A stretch of DNA of 36,974 bases from Mongoliitalea lutea (GTDB taxonomy: Bacteria > Bacteroidota > Bacteroidia > Cytophagales > Cyclobacteriaceae): assembly GCF_014652135.1 (NCBI RefSeq), contig NZ_BMYF01000029.1, positions 437 to 37,410 of the forward strand. Reading direction: 5' to 3'. Below the pieces are notes generated by a model. That model was given only the letters and a program-made list of their open reading frames with translations, did no database searches and was not told where the DNA came from. A program made the position numbers and the translations under genes. Within the stretch, counting starts at the first letter, position 1. Every line of letters starts with the position of its first letter. Shown here piece after piece: positions 8,676 to 16,465 of the stretch.

Positions 8676-9541
8676 TGATAAGTCGTTTAGTACTTGTGGT
8701 AATTCTGGGAGCTTTTGTTGCATGCAATACAAAGCAGGTTTCTGAAGAGGTTGAAAAAAAACACTGGAAGTTGATTACTGCTGGTGGTACTGTATCTGAA
8801 GTGGTGGTGAGTCTAGGATATTTAGATCAGATTATTGCAACTGATATAACTTCTACCTTTCCAGTCTCTCTTCAGCAATTACCTTCCATTGGTTATAGAA
8901 ATCAAATCAAAGGAGAAGGATTGATGGCCTTGGGTGCGGATATGATTTTGGCGGAAGAAGGATACCTCACCGAGGATGTATTAGCTCAGTTAACATTGGC
9001 AGGAATTCAGGTGCACTTATTCAAAAAACCTACCGCTATCAATGAAACTTATCGCTTGATTGAAGAAATAGCTTCCTTTTTGGAGGAAGAAGAAAAAGGA
9101 AATGAATTGATACTGCAATTGCAGGCTGATCAGGCAGCGTTGCAGACTTACCTGCAGGCAAATCCCTTAGCTGACCCTCCTGCAGTAGCATTTATTATGG
9201 CTCGCGGATTAGAGACTGTTTTTTTGGCCGGTGATGATACGTTTGCTGCTGAAATCATCCAATTGGCTGGTGGAAGACCCGCAGGCACTGGTTTTAAAGA
9301 TTTTATTCCACTTACACCGGAAGCCTTGGTAAGTATGAATCCTGATTACCTACTATTTTTCGATTCTGGTTTAGGCACAATTGGTGGAAAAGATGGGGTA
9401 CAACAGATCAAAGGAGTTAATCAGACAACTGCATTCCAGCAGGGAAATATCCTCAGTTTTGATGGACAATATTTGTCAGGGTTTGGGCCTAGAGTTGCCC
9501 AAGCCGCTTTGGACTTAGCTAAAGCAATTAGAAAAAATTAA
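8675..9541 (+). CDS. hmuT: Heme ABC transporter periplasmic binding lipoprotein
   Basis: A periplasm-facing lipoprotein of 288 residues that hands heme to the HmuUV importer. I chose the ATG at 8675 because it gives MISRLVLVVILGAFVAC with lipobox FVAC (C17). A TTG 30 bases upstream lies inside the promoter. The class III binding-protein pattern is clear: ITAGGTVSEVVVSLGYLDQI at 35-54, and SIGYRNQIKGEGLMALGADMILAEEG at 71-96. In the last segment Y74 sits where HmuT/ShuT proteins place the heme-binding tyrosine. The stop overlaps the hmuU start by one base (TAATG). First gene of a six-gene operon. Confidence 0.9.
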   Translation: MISRLVLVVILGAFVACNTKQVSEEVEKKHWKLITAGGTVSEVVVSLGYLDQIIATDITSTFPVSLQQLPSIGYRNQIKGEGLMALGADMILAEEGYLTEDVLAQLTLAGIQVHLFKKPTAINETYRLIEEIASFLEEEEKGNELILQLQADQAALQTYLQANPLADPPAVAFIMARGLETVFLAGDDTFAAEIIQLAGGRPAGTGFKDFIPLTPEALVSMNPDYLLFFDSGLGTIGGKDGVQQIKGVNQTTAFQQGNILSFDGQYLSGFGPRVAQAALDLAKAIRKN

Positions 9542-10599
9542 TGCCGAGCTTAGTAACTATATCGACTGCTTCTCAAAAGCGATCGCTGACCTTAGTTGGG
9601 CTTGGAGGAATATTAGTATTTCTACTAGCCATTTCATTGAGTTTGGGTGCTTTTCCGATAAGTATTGGCAAAGTATTTCAATTTCTAATGGGAGTTCAAT
9701 TAGGAAATGAGGCTTTGACCATACAAGAGCACAATGTACTCCTTCAAATAAGACTCCCTAGAATTGTGATGGCGATGTTGGTAGGAGGCTCTCTGTCACT
9801 TGCAGGTGCTGCGTTGCAAGGCTTGTTTAGAAATCCGCTTGTGGAACCTGGTCTCATCGGTGTCAGTAGTGGAAGTGCTTTGTTTGCTGTGGTCTACATT
9901 GTTTTTGGATCTTCGGTAGCTTGGTTGGCGTGGATGGGGAAAGTTGGATTGGCGCTCTTTGCTTTTGTAGGGGGATTGGTAAATACAGCATTAGTTTATA
10001 AGCTTTCCAGTAAAGCAGGTAAAACCGATATTTCGTTACTTATCCTCGCAGGTGTGGCATTGAATGCGCTTGCCGGAGCTTTGATAGGTTTAGCCATTTT
10101 CTATGCGGATGATGCAGCACTACGCAACTTCACCTTCTGGAGTTTGGGAGATGTGGGAGGTGCCAATTGGCATAAAGTGCTCATTTTGGCGCTTATTTCT
10201 GTACTTCCAGTTGGCTTGATTTTGGGTCAGTACCAAGCCCTCAATGCCTTGGCAATCGGTGAAAGTGAAGCCTTCCACATGGGAATCAATGTGCAGCAGA
10301 CGAAATTAGTTGTATTAATTGGGTCAGCTTTAATCGTAGGGACTGCCGTTGCCTTTACGGGTACCATCGGCTTTGTAGGTCTAGTGATTCCTCACCTCTT
10401 GCGTATCTTATTTGGAGCGGATCATCGCTTGGTATTGCCAGCTTCTTGGTTGGCGGGGGCTATTTTGCTCACCATTGCTGATACACTCGCGCGGACCATG
10501 GTTGCGCCTTCTGAAATGCCCATTGGAATAATTACAGCCATTATTGGTGCTCCATTCTTTATTTGGTTACTCTTATCTATCAAACAAATTCGCTCTTAA
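9541..10599 (+). CDS. hmuU: Heme ABC transporter permease, FecCD family
   Basis: A 352-residue inner-membrane permease with about ten hydrophobic helices that forms the heme channel as a dimer. Family signatures are present: IRLPRIVMAMLVGGSLSLAG at about 77-96, followed by LFRNPLVEPGLIGVSSGSALF. The coupling region is GTIGFVGLVIPHLLRILFGADHR near 280-302. The start overlaps the hmuT stop and the stop is one base before hmuV, so translation is probably coupled. The substrate is assigned from the neighbours HmuT, HemS, HmuR and HmuY. The protein family alone would also fit siderophores or vitamin B12. Confidence 0.92.
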   Translation: MPSLVTISTASQKRSLTLVGLGGILVFLLAISLSLGAFPISIGKVFQFLMGVQLGNEALTIQEHNVLLQIRLPRIVMAMLVGGSLSLAGAALQGLFRNPLVEPGLIGVSSGSALFAVVYIVFGSSVAWLAWMGKVGLALFAFVGGLVNTALVYKLSSKAGKTDISLLILAGVALNALAGALIGLAIFYADDAALRNFTFWSLGDVGGANWHKVLILALISVLPVGLILGQYQALNALAIGESEAFHMGINVQQTKLVVLIGSALIVGTAVAFTGTIGFVGLVIPHLLRILFGADHRLVLPASWLAGAILLTIADTLARTMVAPSEMPIGIITAIIGAPFFIWLLLSIKQIRS

Positions 10600-10600
10600 T

Positions 10601-11401
10601 ATGCTTCAAGCCTCAAATATCCATTTTTGCATTCAGCAAAGGCCCATTGTCAACACTGCTGAGATAAGTATCGCTCCAGGGAAACTAACAACCATTATAG
10701 GACCTAATGGTGCCGGGAAGTCTACGCTTTTAAAAATTTTAGCAGGTGATATTGTCTGTCAACAAGGTGTGATATCCTACAATGGGCAGGATTTGAAGAA
10801 CCTTAAGGCAAGGGATTTGGCTAAAATTCGAGCGGTGATGCCCCAGCATTCGCAGTTATCTTTTCCTTTCCAAGTGAGGGAAGTAGTGGAGTTGGGAATG
10901 ATTGCCTTAGGTGACCGTGCTGACCAATCCATAGTGCAGGAAGTAATGGAAGAAACACAAACCTGGCAGTTTAGAGACAAACTTTACAGTCAATTATCCG
11001 GTGGAGAAAAGCAGCGCGTGCAATTATCCCGTGTATTGGCTCAAATCTGGGGAGAATCCTCCAATCCAAGGTATCTGCTGCTGGATGAGCCAACTTCAAG
11101 CTTGGATATTGCCCATCAGCATCAGGTATTGCATATCGCCTCTCGATTGAAGCATAAAAATATTGGCATCTTGGCAGTTTTACATGATTTGAATATGGCT
11201 GCTGCCTATTCTGATCAGGTAATCATGCTTAAAAATGGACGAATTTACCAGTCAGGATCCGTTGAAGAGACGCTAACTTCTGAAAAGTTGCATCATGTGT
11301 ATGATTATCCTATCCAAGTATTTGACCATCAGGGATACCATGGCAAGCATATTCAATCATTACCCTTACATCAAAATTCAGCAATAGTAAAAACAGCATA
11401 A
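10601..11401 (+). CDS. hmuV: Heme ABC transporter ATP-binding protein
   Basis: The cytoplasmic ATPase that powers the HmuU permease. The ATG at 10601 (MLQASNIHFCIQQRP) lies one base after the hmuU stop. A longer in-frame start would overlap hmuU by over 50 bases and is less likely. The 266 residues contain Walker A GPNGAGKST (about 36-44), the signature LSGGEKQRVQLSR, Walker B with catalytic Glu in YLLLDEPTSSLD, and the switch histidine in LAVLHDLNMAAAY. The segment between signature and Walker B is slightly longer than in FecE-like proteins (AQIWGESSNPR), as is common in HmuV. It is followed by hmuS after 3 bases. Confidence 0.94.
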   Translation: MLQASNIHFCIQQRPIVNTAEISIAPGKLTTIIGPNGAGKSTLLKILAGDIVCQQGVISYNGQDLKNLKARDLAKIRAVMPQHSQLSFPFQVREVVELGMIALGDRADQSIVQEVMEETQTWQFRDKLYSQLSGGEKQRVQLSRVLAQIWGESSNPRYLLLDEPTSSLDIAHQHQVLHIASRLKHKNIGILAVLHDLNMAAAYSDQVIMLKNGRIYQSGSVEETLTSEKLHHVYDYPIQVFDHQGYHGKHIQSLPLHQNSAIVKTA

Positions 11402-11404
11402 ATT

Positions 11405-12448
11405 ATGGAAACACTCATTCAATCTTCCCGAGAGTCATTAGCTAAGGCTTGGGAAACCTTAAAATCTTCCGAACCACAACTGCGAATCAGAGATGCCGCA
11501 AAAAGATTAGGTGTGACAGAATTAGAATTGTTGGCGACAACTGTTGGTGAGCATACCATTCGCTTACAGGGAGACTGGGCTTCATTGCTGATTGAATTTA
11601 AAAAGTTGGGTAAAGTAATGTCTTTGACCCGTAATGAAGGATGTGTATTGGAACATAAAGGCACATTCCAGAAAATTGATATTCAGGGAGAGGCACCTTA
11701 TCAGGTGGCGACGGTTATTGGACCTATTGAGCAAAGGGTGTTTTTCAGTGGATGGAAATACGGGTTTGCGGTCATCAATGAAACCCCTCGGGGCACCATG
11801 AGAAGCTTCCAGTTTTTTGACAAGGCAGGAGAGGCAGTTATGAAAGTATACCTGCAGGAAAAAAGTAATTTGGCAGCATTTGATGATATTATTCAAGCGT
11901 ACCAAGCAGCTGAGCAAGAAGAGGAAATCGTCATCGAGGCTTTTTCATCCCCTGAATATGCAGAAAGTATTGATTTGGAAGCTTTCACACAGGATTGGGA
12001 AAACATGAAAGATACGCATGAGTTTTTTGGAATGCTGCGTAAGTACAAAGTTCACAGATTAAACGCCGTGAAATGGATCAATGACAAATGGGCGTATGAA
12101 GTGGACCGACTATCTGCTAGGAAAATTTTGGAAGTGGCCTCCGCTGAAAAAATGCCTATCATGATCTTCGCAGGAAACAAAGGAAATATTCAAATCCACC
12201 AAGGTAAAGTAAGAACCATCCGTCAAATGGGTTCTTGGTTGAATGTGCTTGATCCTGATTTCAATATGCATTTGAATGAAGATCAGATCGACTGTGCCTT
12301 TGTCGTTCATAAAAATACCGAAGACGGGTTGGTCTCTTCCTTAGAGCTTTTTGATAAGGAAGGTGAAATGATCGCACAGTTTTTCGGCCTAAGAAAGCCT
12401 GGAATTCCTCAATTACCTGCTTGGAAAAATCTAGTCGATAGTTTGTAA
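11405..12448 (+). CDS. hmuS: HemS/HmuS-type cytoplasmic heme-utilisation protein
   Basis: A cytoplasmic protein of the HemS/ChuS family (347 residues, two tandem ChuX-like halves) that receives imported heme and stores, traffics or degrades it to release iron. Half-repeat signatures are LGKVMSLTRNEGCVLEHKG (first) and LRKYKVHRLNAVKW with TIRQMGSWLNVLDPDFNMHL (second). H205 in DTHEFFGML matches the position of the heme-ligating histidine of Yersinia HemS. It belongs to the HemS family and is unrelated to the CobN-like chelatase called HmuS in Porphyromonas. The gene is in the middle of the operon and followed by a strong hairpin. Confidence 0.93.
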   Translation: METLIQSSRESLAKAWETLKSSEPQLRIRDAAKRLGVTELELLATTVGEHTIRLQGDWASLLIEFKKLGKVMSLTRNEGCVLEHKGTFQKIDIQGEAPYQVATVIGPIEQRVFFSGWKYGFAVINETPRGTMRSFQFFDKAGEAVMKVYLQEKSNLAAFDDIIQAYQAAEQEEEIVIEAFSSPEYAESIDLEAFTQDWENMKDTHEFFGMLRKYKVHRLNAVKWINDKWAYEVDRLSARKILEVASAEKMPIMIFAGNKGNIQIHQGKVRTIRQMGSWLNVLDPDFNMHLNEDQIDCAFVVHKNTEDGLVSSLELFDKEGEMIAQFFGLRKPGIPQLPAWKNLVDSL

Positions 12449-12453
12449 GCTTC

Positions 12454-12473
12454 TTGGCGGGTTCGCCCGCCAA
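12454..12473 (+). other. UUCG-loop hairpin between hmuS and hmuR
   Basis: An 8-bp perfect stem TTGGCGGG/CCCGCCAA closes a TTCG tetraloop, five bases after the hmuS stop. On the plus strand it is followed by AAAAAAATTTT, with no clean T run, so it is not a classical terminator. A role in segmental mRNA stability or partial termination is possible. Confidence 0.6.
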
Positions 12474-12488
12474 AAAAATTTTAAACCA

Positions 12489-12511
12489 ATGTATAGAATT
12501 AATCTAAATAA
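12489..12511. promoter_or_regulatory. Operator copy O3 over the hmuR start codon
   Basis: The site matches the O1-derived consensus at 19 of 23 positions and shares the exact 13-mer TTAATCTAAATAA with O1. It begins on the hmuR ATG and continues over the first codons. No convincing TAnnTTTG promoter is visible next to it, so it may act as a roadblock or mark an unrecognised internal promoter. Confidence 0.45.
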
Positions 12512-14753
12512 AATTAAGATAACGTTTTCGCTCGTATGGTTGATGCTTGGGGTCGCTTTGGCTGACTCTGGCCAACGTGTACAGATAGTAGATGAGCGTG
12601 GCAAAAGTGTGCCTTTTGCTGCCATCGTTTGGGGAGAAGGAAAGGGAGTCGTAGCGGATACTGAAGGCTATTTTTCTTTAGATAATATTCCCTCATCCGC
12701 TACTGTCAAGATAACTGCTATGGGTTACGCTGATAGGGAGGTATTGTTAGATGAGTTAAAGTCATTAAAAAAAGTGATACTTCAATCATCTCTTAGTGAG
12801 TTAGGGGAAGTAGTAGTGACAGGAAATTTTGGGCCACAAAGTGCTCGGCAGTCAACGTACATGGTAAGGACTATTGATCAGCAAATTATTCAAAGTAGAG
12901 CTGCCATGAATTTACAGGAGGTGCTCAATACAGAGTTGGGAATACGCTTTAGCCAGGATAATGCGCTTGGAAGCTCCAACTTGGAAATGAATGGGCTGTC
13001 TGGGCAAAATGTGAAAATTCTCATCGATGGTGTTCCGATGGTTGGGCGCCAAGGGGTCAATAACGAGATCAACCTTAATCAGATTGATGTCAATATGATC
13101 GAGCGGATTGAAATTGTTGAGGGGCCGATGTCTGTAATTTATGGAGCAGATGCTCTAGCCGGTGTCATCAATATTATCACCAAAAATGGTCAAGGAGTTA
13201 ATTCATATTCCATTACAGCGAGGATTCAGGAAGAAACAGCCGGAAACGAGTATAGTCCCTTTGTTGGTCAAGGTACCCATATTCGTTCGATTGGCGGTGC
13301 TTGGAGACAAAGTGAACATCTTGCATTCCGAGGTGGGTTTACTCAAAATAATTTTGGTGGATGGAAAGGTGGTGATGAAGGTAGACAACATCGCTGGTTG
13401 CCCAAAAGCCAAAATTTGGTAAATGCTTCGGTAGCCTTTACTCAAGGTGATATAGAATTGGATTACAGTGTAGATTTTTTGGATGAAACAATCAATTCAT
13501 TGGGTCCTGAAAATAGACTGGAAGTCATCGATACTGACTTTATCACTACCCGATGGATGCACCGTGTAAACGGGCGTTGGGAGGTCAAACCAACTTTTCA
13601 ACTGTCCATGCAGGCAGCTTACACTGATTTTCAACGAGAAACGCAGACTTGGGTGACGAATGTCCGCACAAATGAACGAAACCTTTCTAGGCAGCAGGGT
13701 TCACAGGCTATGCTCAATTATCAGGGATTGACGTTTCGTCTTCTAGGAAATTGGATGCTATCCCCGAAACTTACATTGGTCCCGGGTATAGATGTCAATA
13801 CTGAAAATGGAATTGGGGACAGAATCAGTGAAAATACGGGGATTCAGGATTATGCAGCTTTCATTACGGGAGAATGGAAGCCAACTAAATTTCTCCAGAT
13901 CAGACCTGGCCTAAGAAAAGCATATAATTCAGCGTATGAAGCCCCACCTGTAATTCCTTCATTGAATGCTAAAGTTGCCTTAAGTACTCATTGGGATTTC
14001 AGGGTGTCTTATGCCAATGGTTTCCGTGCGCCTTCCATTCGAGAACTCTATTTTGATTTCTTTGATGCCAGTCATAGTATCCGAGGTAATCCTGATTTGG
14101 TTGCGGAGACCTCTGATAGCTATAATTTCTCCTTTAGCCACGAAAAAGCTTTCCAGCCATACACATTCAAGTTTGCACTTAATGGCTTTTATAATGATGT
14201 GCGAAATAGGATTGCATTTACCATAGATCCAGAAGACCCACGGATTACCACCATGTTTAACATTGACAGATTCCGTTCTCAGGGATTAATGGCCAATGCA
14301 GGATTTTCAGGGAAGCAGTGGTCAGCGGAGTTGGGTACTTCTTACATCGGGAGATTTAATCAACTCGCTACAGAACAAGTAGCCTTACCTGCGATGCTTT
14401 ATTCACCGGAAGTCAATGCCAATCTTAGCTACACCTTGCCAAGTTTAAAGACACAATTCAATCTATTCTACAAATGGACAGGTCCACTTCCTGCTTTCCA
14501 GATGCAACTTGACGGTGCTGGAGAATTGAGACCAATGGAGGTAGAACTGGAAGGATTCCATTGGATGGATTTTACCATCAATCAGCCATTGAAAAATGGG
14601 ATTCGGATAAATGCGGGTGTCAGAAATGCCTTGAATGTAGTGGATATTGAAAGCACTGCAATGGCCGGTTCGGCCCATGGAGGAGGACCCATGAGGCCTA
14701 TGGGCGTAGGACGCTCCTATTTTCTTGGATTAACGTATCAACTATCAAAATAA
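12489..14753 (+). CDS. hmuR: TonB-dependent outer-membrane heme receptor
   Basis: A 754-residue outer-membrane receptor that imports heme using TonB energy. A signal peptide (1-25, ending LGVALA) is followed by a CarboxypepD_reg-like domain (about 30-100: VQIVDERGKSVPFAAIVWGE). Next come a TonB-box-like segment (GEVVVTGN, 106-113), the plug (QEVLNTELGIRF to ADALAGVINIITKNG, about 142-233) and a 22-strand barrel to the C-terminus. Two heme-receptor marks are present in order: FRAP at 512-515 and NPDL at 534-537, equivalent to the FRAP/NPNL box of HmuR/HemR receptors. The gene lies 40 bases after hmuS and 8 bases before hmuY, in the heme operon. Receptor type is firm; heme rests on FRAP/NPDL plus context. 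Confidence 0.92.
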   Translation: MYRINLNKIKITFSLVWLMLGVALADSGQRVQIVDERGKSVPFAAIVWGEGKGVVADTEGYFSLDNIPSSATVKITAMGYADREVLLDELKSLKKVILQSSLSELGEVVVTGNFGPQSARQSTYMVRTIDQQIIQSRAAMNLQEVLNTELGIRFSQDNALGSSNLEMNGLSGQNVKILIDGVPMVGRQGVNNEINLNQIDVNMIERIEIVEGPMSVIYGADALAGVINIITKNGQGVNSYSITARIQEETAGNEYSPFVGQGTHIRSIGGAWRQSEHLAFRGGFTQNNFGGWKGGDEGRQHRWLPKSQNLVNASVAFTQGDIELDYSVDFLDETINSLGPENRLEVIDTDFITTRWMHRVNGRWEVKPTFQLSMQAAYTDFQRETQTWVTNVRTNERNLSRQQGSQAMLNYQGLTFRLLGNWMLSPKLTLVPGIDVNTENGIGDRISENTGIQDYAAFITGEWKPTKFLQIRPGLRKAYNSAYEAPPVIPSLNAKVALSTHWDFRVSYANGFRAPSIRELYFDFFDASHSIRGNPDLVAETSDSYNFSFSHEKAFQPYTFKFALNGFYNDVRNRIAFTIDPEDPRITTMFNIDRFRSQGLMANAGFSGKQWSAELGTSYIGRFNQLATEQVALPAMLYSPEVNANLSYTLPSLKTQFNLFYKWTGPLPAFQMQLDGAGELRPMEVELEGFHWMDFTINQPLKNGIRINAGVRNALNVVDIESTAMAGSAHGGGPMRPMGVGRSYFLGLTYQLSK

Positions 14754-14761
14754 AAACCACA

Positions 14762-15817
14762 ATGAAAATTAATCAATTACTAATCATTCTAATAGCCTTT
14801 TCACTTGGCCTATTTTCTTGCGACAACTCAGAATCTCCCATTATGGAGCCGGATCCTGCATCTGATGGATTTATAGAAATCAATGGAGGGGGAGCTACTT
14901 TTCCAAATATGGCCTTTATCAACCTTAGAACAGGTGAGCAAACAACCGTGCAGCGTCAAAGATGGGATCTGGCATTTTCCTCAGGTTCAGATTTCAGAGT
15001 GCTGATCAATGGTACCACTGGTGCGATGGCATATGAGACTTCAGCTACAGATCTCAATCAAGTGGGAGAGGCACAGGCTGCAGATTTGAGGTCCTCTGGA
15101 GGTTTGGATATGACATTCAATAATATGGAAGCGATTTTACGGGTGGACAATCCTGCCAATCCTTTGAATCAGCCAATTATTTCTCCTGTGAGTGCCGTAC
15201 AAGCAGACAATAAAGTCTATATCCTCAATAGAGGAAGCATGGGAGCCGATGAGCGGCCTTGGAAGAAAATTCGAATTGTCCAGCAAAATGGAAGGTACTT
15301 GTTGCAGCATGCAGACCTGAATGCCACAACATTCAATACATTGGAAATCCAAAAGGATTCTGACTTTAACTTCGTGTACGTATCCTTTGAGCAGGGGAAA
15401 GTAGATGTGGAGCCTAAAAAAAGTGATTGGGATTTTGTATGGAACGCTGGGACATCCACAACACCATTCCCACAGGCTGTCAATGGTACCTTAGCATACT
15501 TCTTTCAGGATTTGGTATTTCACAATATTTACGGAGGGGTGACTGCAGTTCAAGTATTGGAAGCTGAAATCAGCTACGATAACTTCAATGAATCACATTT
15601 ATCTGGATTGACCTTGGTTGCCGATAATCGTCTGACTATTGGGTCAAATTGGAGAGGTGGAGGAGGCCCTAACATGGCCCCTACAATTAGAAATGATCGT
15701 TTTTATGTTATGAAGGACGCAAGAGGCAACTTCTATAAGGTAAGATTCCTTTCCCTTACGAGAGATGGAGAGCGGGGAAGACCTTCCTTTGAATATGCCT
15801 TGGTGAAAGCAGGATGA
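14762..15817 (+). CDS. hmuY: HmuY-family heme-binding lipoprotein
   Basis: A 351-residue surface lipoprotein expected to capture heme from host or environmental hemoproteins and pass it to HmuR. The signal peptide ends in lipobox LFSC (C20). HmuY-family features are the WDLAFSSGSDFRVLINGTTG segment (68-87), the pair SDWDFVWNAGTS near 222, and the C-terminal DRFYVMKDARGNFYKVRFLS ending FEYALVKAG. The protein is clearly longer than Porphyromonas HmuY (about 216 residues), and the W-D-hydrophobic plus NGT(T/L) pattern occurs twice. Equivalents of the two heme-binding histidines cannot be assigned by eye. Last gene of the operon, with a terminator following. Confidence 0.88.
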   Translation: MKINQLLIILIAFSLGLFSCDNSESPIMEPDPASDGFIEINGGGATFPNMAFINLRTGEQTTVQRQRWDLAFSSGSDFRVLINGTTGAMAYETSATDLNQVGEAQAADLRSSGGLDMTFNNMEAILRVDNPANPLNQPIISPVSAVQADNKVYILNRGSMGADERPWKKIRIVQQNGRYLLQHADLNATTFNTLEIQKDSDFNFVYVSFEQGKVDVEPKKSDWDFVWNAGTSTTPFPQAVNGTLAYFFQDLVFHNIYGGVTAVQVLEAEISYDNFNESHLSGLTLVADNRLTIGSNWRGGGGPNMAPTIRNDRFYVMKDARGNFYKVRFLSLTRDGERGRPSFEYALVKAG

Positions 15818-15843
15818 TCCTTAGATTTTTTTATGGTGTTTAG

Positions 15844-15886
15844 GCCCTGTTCGTACTACGTTAGTATGTTCAGGGCTTTACTTTTT
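15844..15886 (+). terminator. Terminator of the heme operon
   Basis: GCCCTG (15844-15849) pairs with CAGGGC (15871-15876), with an inner helix GTACTA/TAGTAT in the loop. The T-rich stretch TTTACTTTTTC follows. The stop codon of the convergent NlpC/P60 gene (15878-15880) lies in this T tract. Confidence 0.8.
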
Positions 15887-16384
15887 CTCATCCAAAATTC
15901 GTCTCCCGAATAAAAATGCTTTGGACCAATAAGGGTTTGCAAGGTTGTCTTCCGTTACCCCTAAACTCGTGGAGGAGTGGATAAATAAGATTCTTCCGCG
16001 TTGGTTTTCTGTAACGATTCCAGCATGGGAGACTTTGTTTTTACTGCGCCCTGTAGCAAAAAACACCAGATCTCCTTTTTGTAAATTTTTTCCGTTAACC
16101 TTTTTTCCCATTTTGCTCTGAGCCTCAGAGGTTCGCGGCATTTGCACTCCTATACTTGCATAGGAATGGTAAATCAAAGCAGAGCAGTCTATCCCTGAGC
16201 GCGTCGTGCCACCATAGCGGTAGGGTGTACCTCGGTAAGATTTGGCAGTGTCTACTACTTTATTGACATTTTGGGTATATAATTTTTTGCTAGAACCGCA
16301 TGAACTCAAAAAAAATAGAAGTAAAATCGCTGATAACCAATAGAAATGTTTGTTTTTACGATTTTGTTTGCCAATAAAATTCAT
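15878..16384 (-). CDS. NlpC/P60 lipoprotein, peptidoglycan endopeptidase
   Basis: An envelope lipoprotein of 168 residues predicted to cut peptide stems of peptidoglycan. The ATG at 16384 (MNFIGKQNRKNKHFYW) is preferred over an upstream TTG at 16411, which would lie upstream of the predicted transcription start. Lipobox LSSC gives lipidated C29. The NlpC/P60 triad is complete: C67 in SGIDCSALIYHSY, H120 in VSHAGIV, and H136 in FIHSSTS. Residues GTPYRYGGT before the Cys are the usual substrate-loop motif. Single gene, convergent with the heme operon and divergent from the TPR lipoprotein. Confidence 0.93.
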   Translation of the reverse strand: MNFIGKQNRKNKHFYWLSAILLLFFLSSCGSSKKLYTQNVNKVVDTAKSYRGTPYRYGGTTRSGIDCSALIYHSYASIGVQMPRTSEAQSKMGKKVNGKNLQKGDLVFFATGRSKNKVSHAGIVTENQRGRILFIHSSTSLGVTEDNLANPYWSKAFLFGRRILDEKK

Positions 16385-16392
16385 TTTCAACT

Positions 16393-16424
16393 CAAATATT
16401 TTTACCTTCAATAATACAGATCAA
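16393..16424 (-). promoter_or_regulatory. Predicted promoter of the NlpC/P60 gene
   Basis: On the minus strand AATATTTG (16400-16393) matches TAnnTTTG at 5 of 6 fixed positions, with TTG (16424-16422) 21 bp upstream. Transcription would begin only a few bases before the ATG at 16384, giving a nearly leaderless mRNA. Confidence 0.4.
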
Positions 16425-16465
16425 CTCTTGCTTCTCAAAGTTTTCTAACGCTAAATCTAGAGCTT

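Noticed and set aside
10544-10600. Longer hmuV start inside hmuU
   Set aside because: It would overlap the permease by over 50 bases and add residues not expected in HmuV; the ATG one base after the hmuU stop is a better start.
12449-12488. Rho-independent terminator ending the heme operon before hmuR
   Set aside because: The hairpin is strong but is followed by A residues, not T, on the coding strand; hmuR and hmuY belong functionally to the operon.
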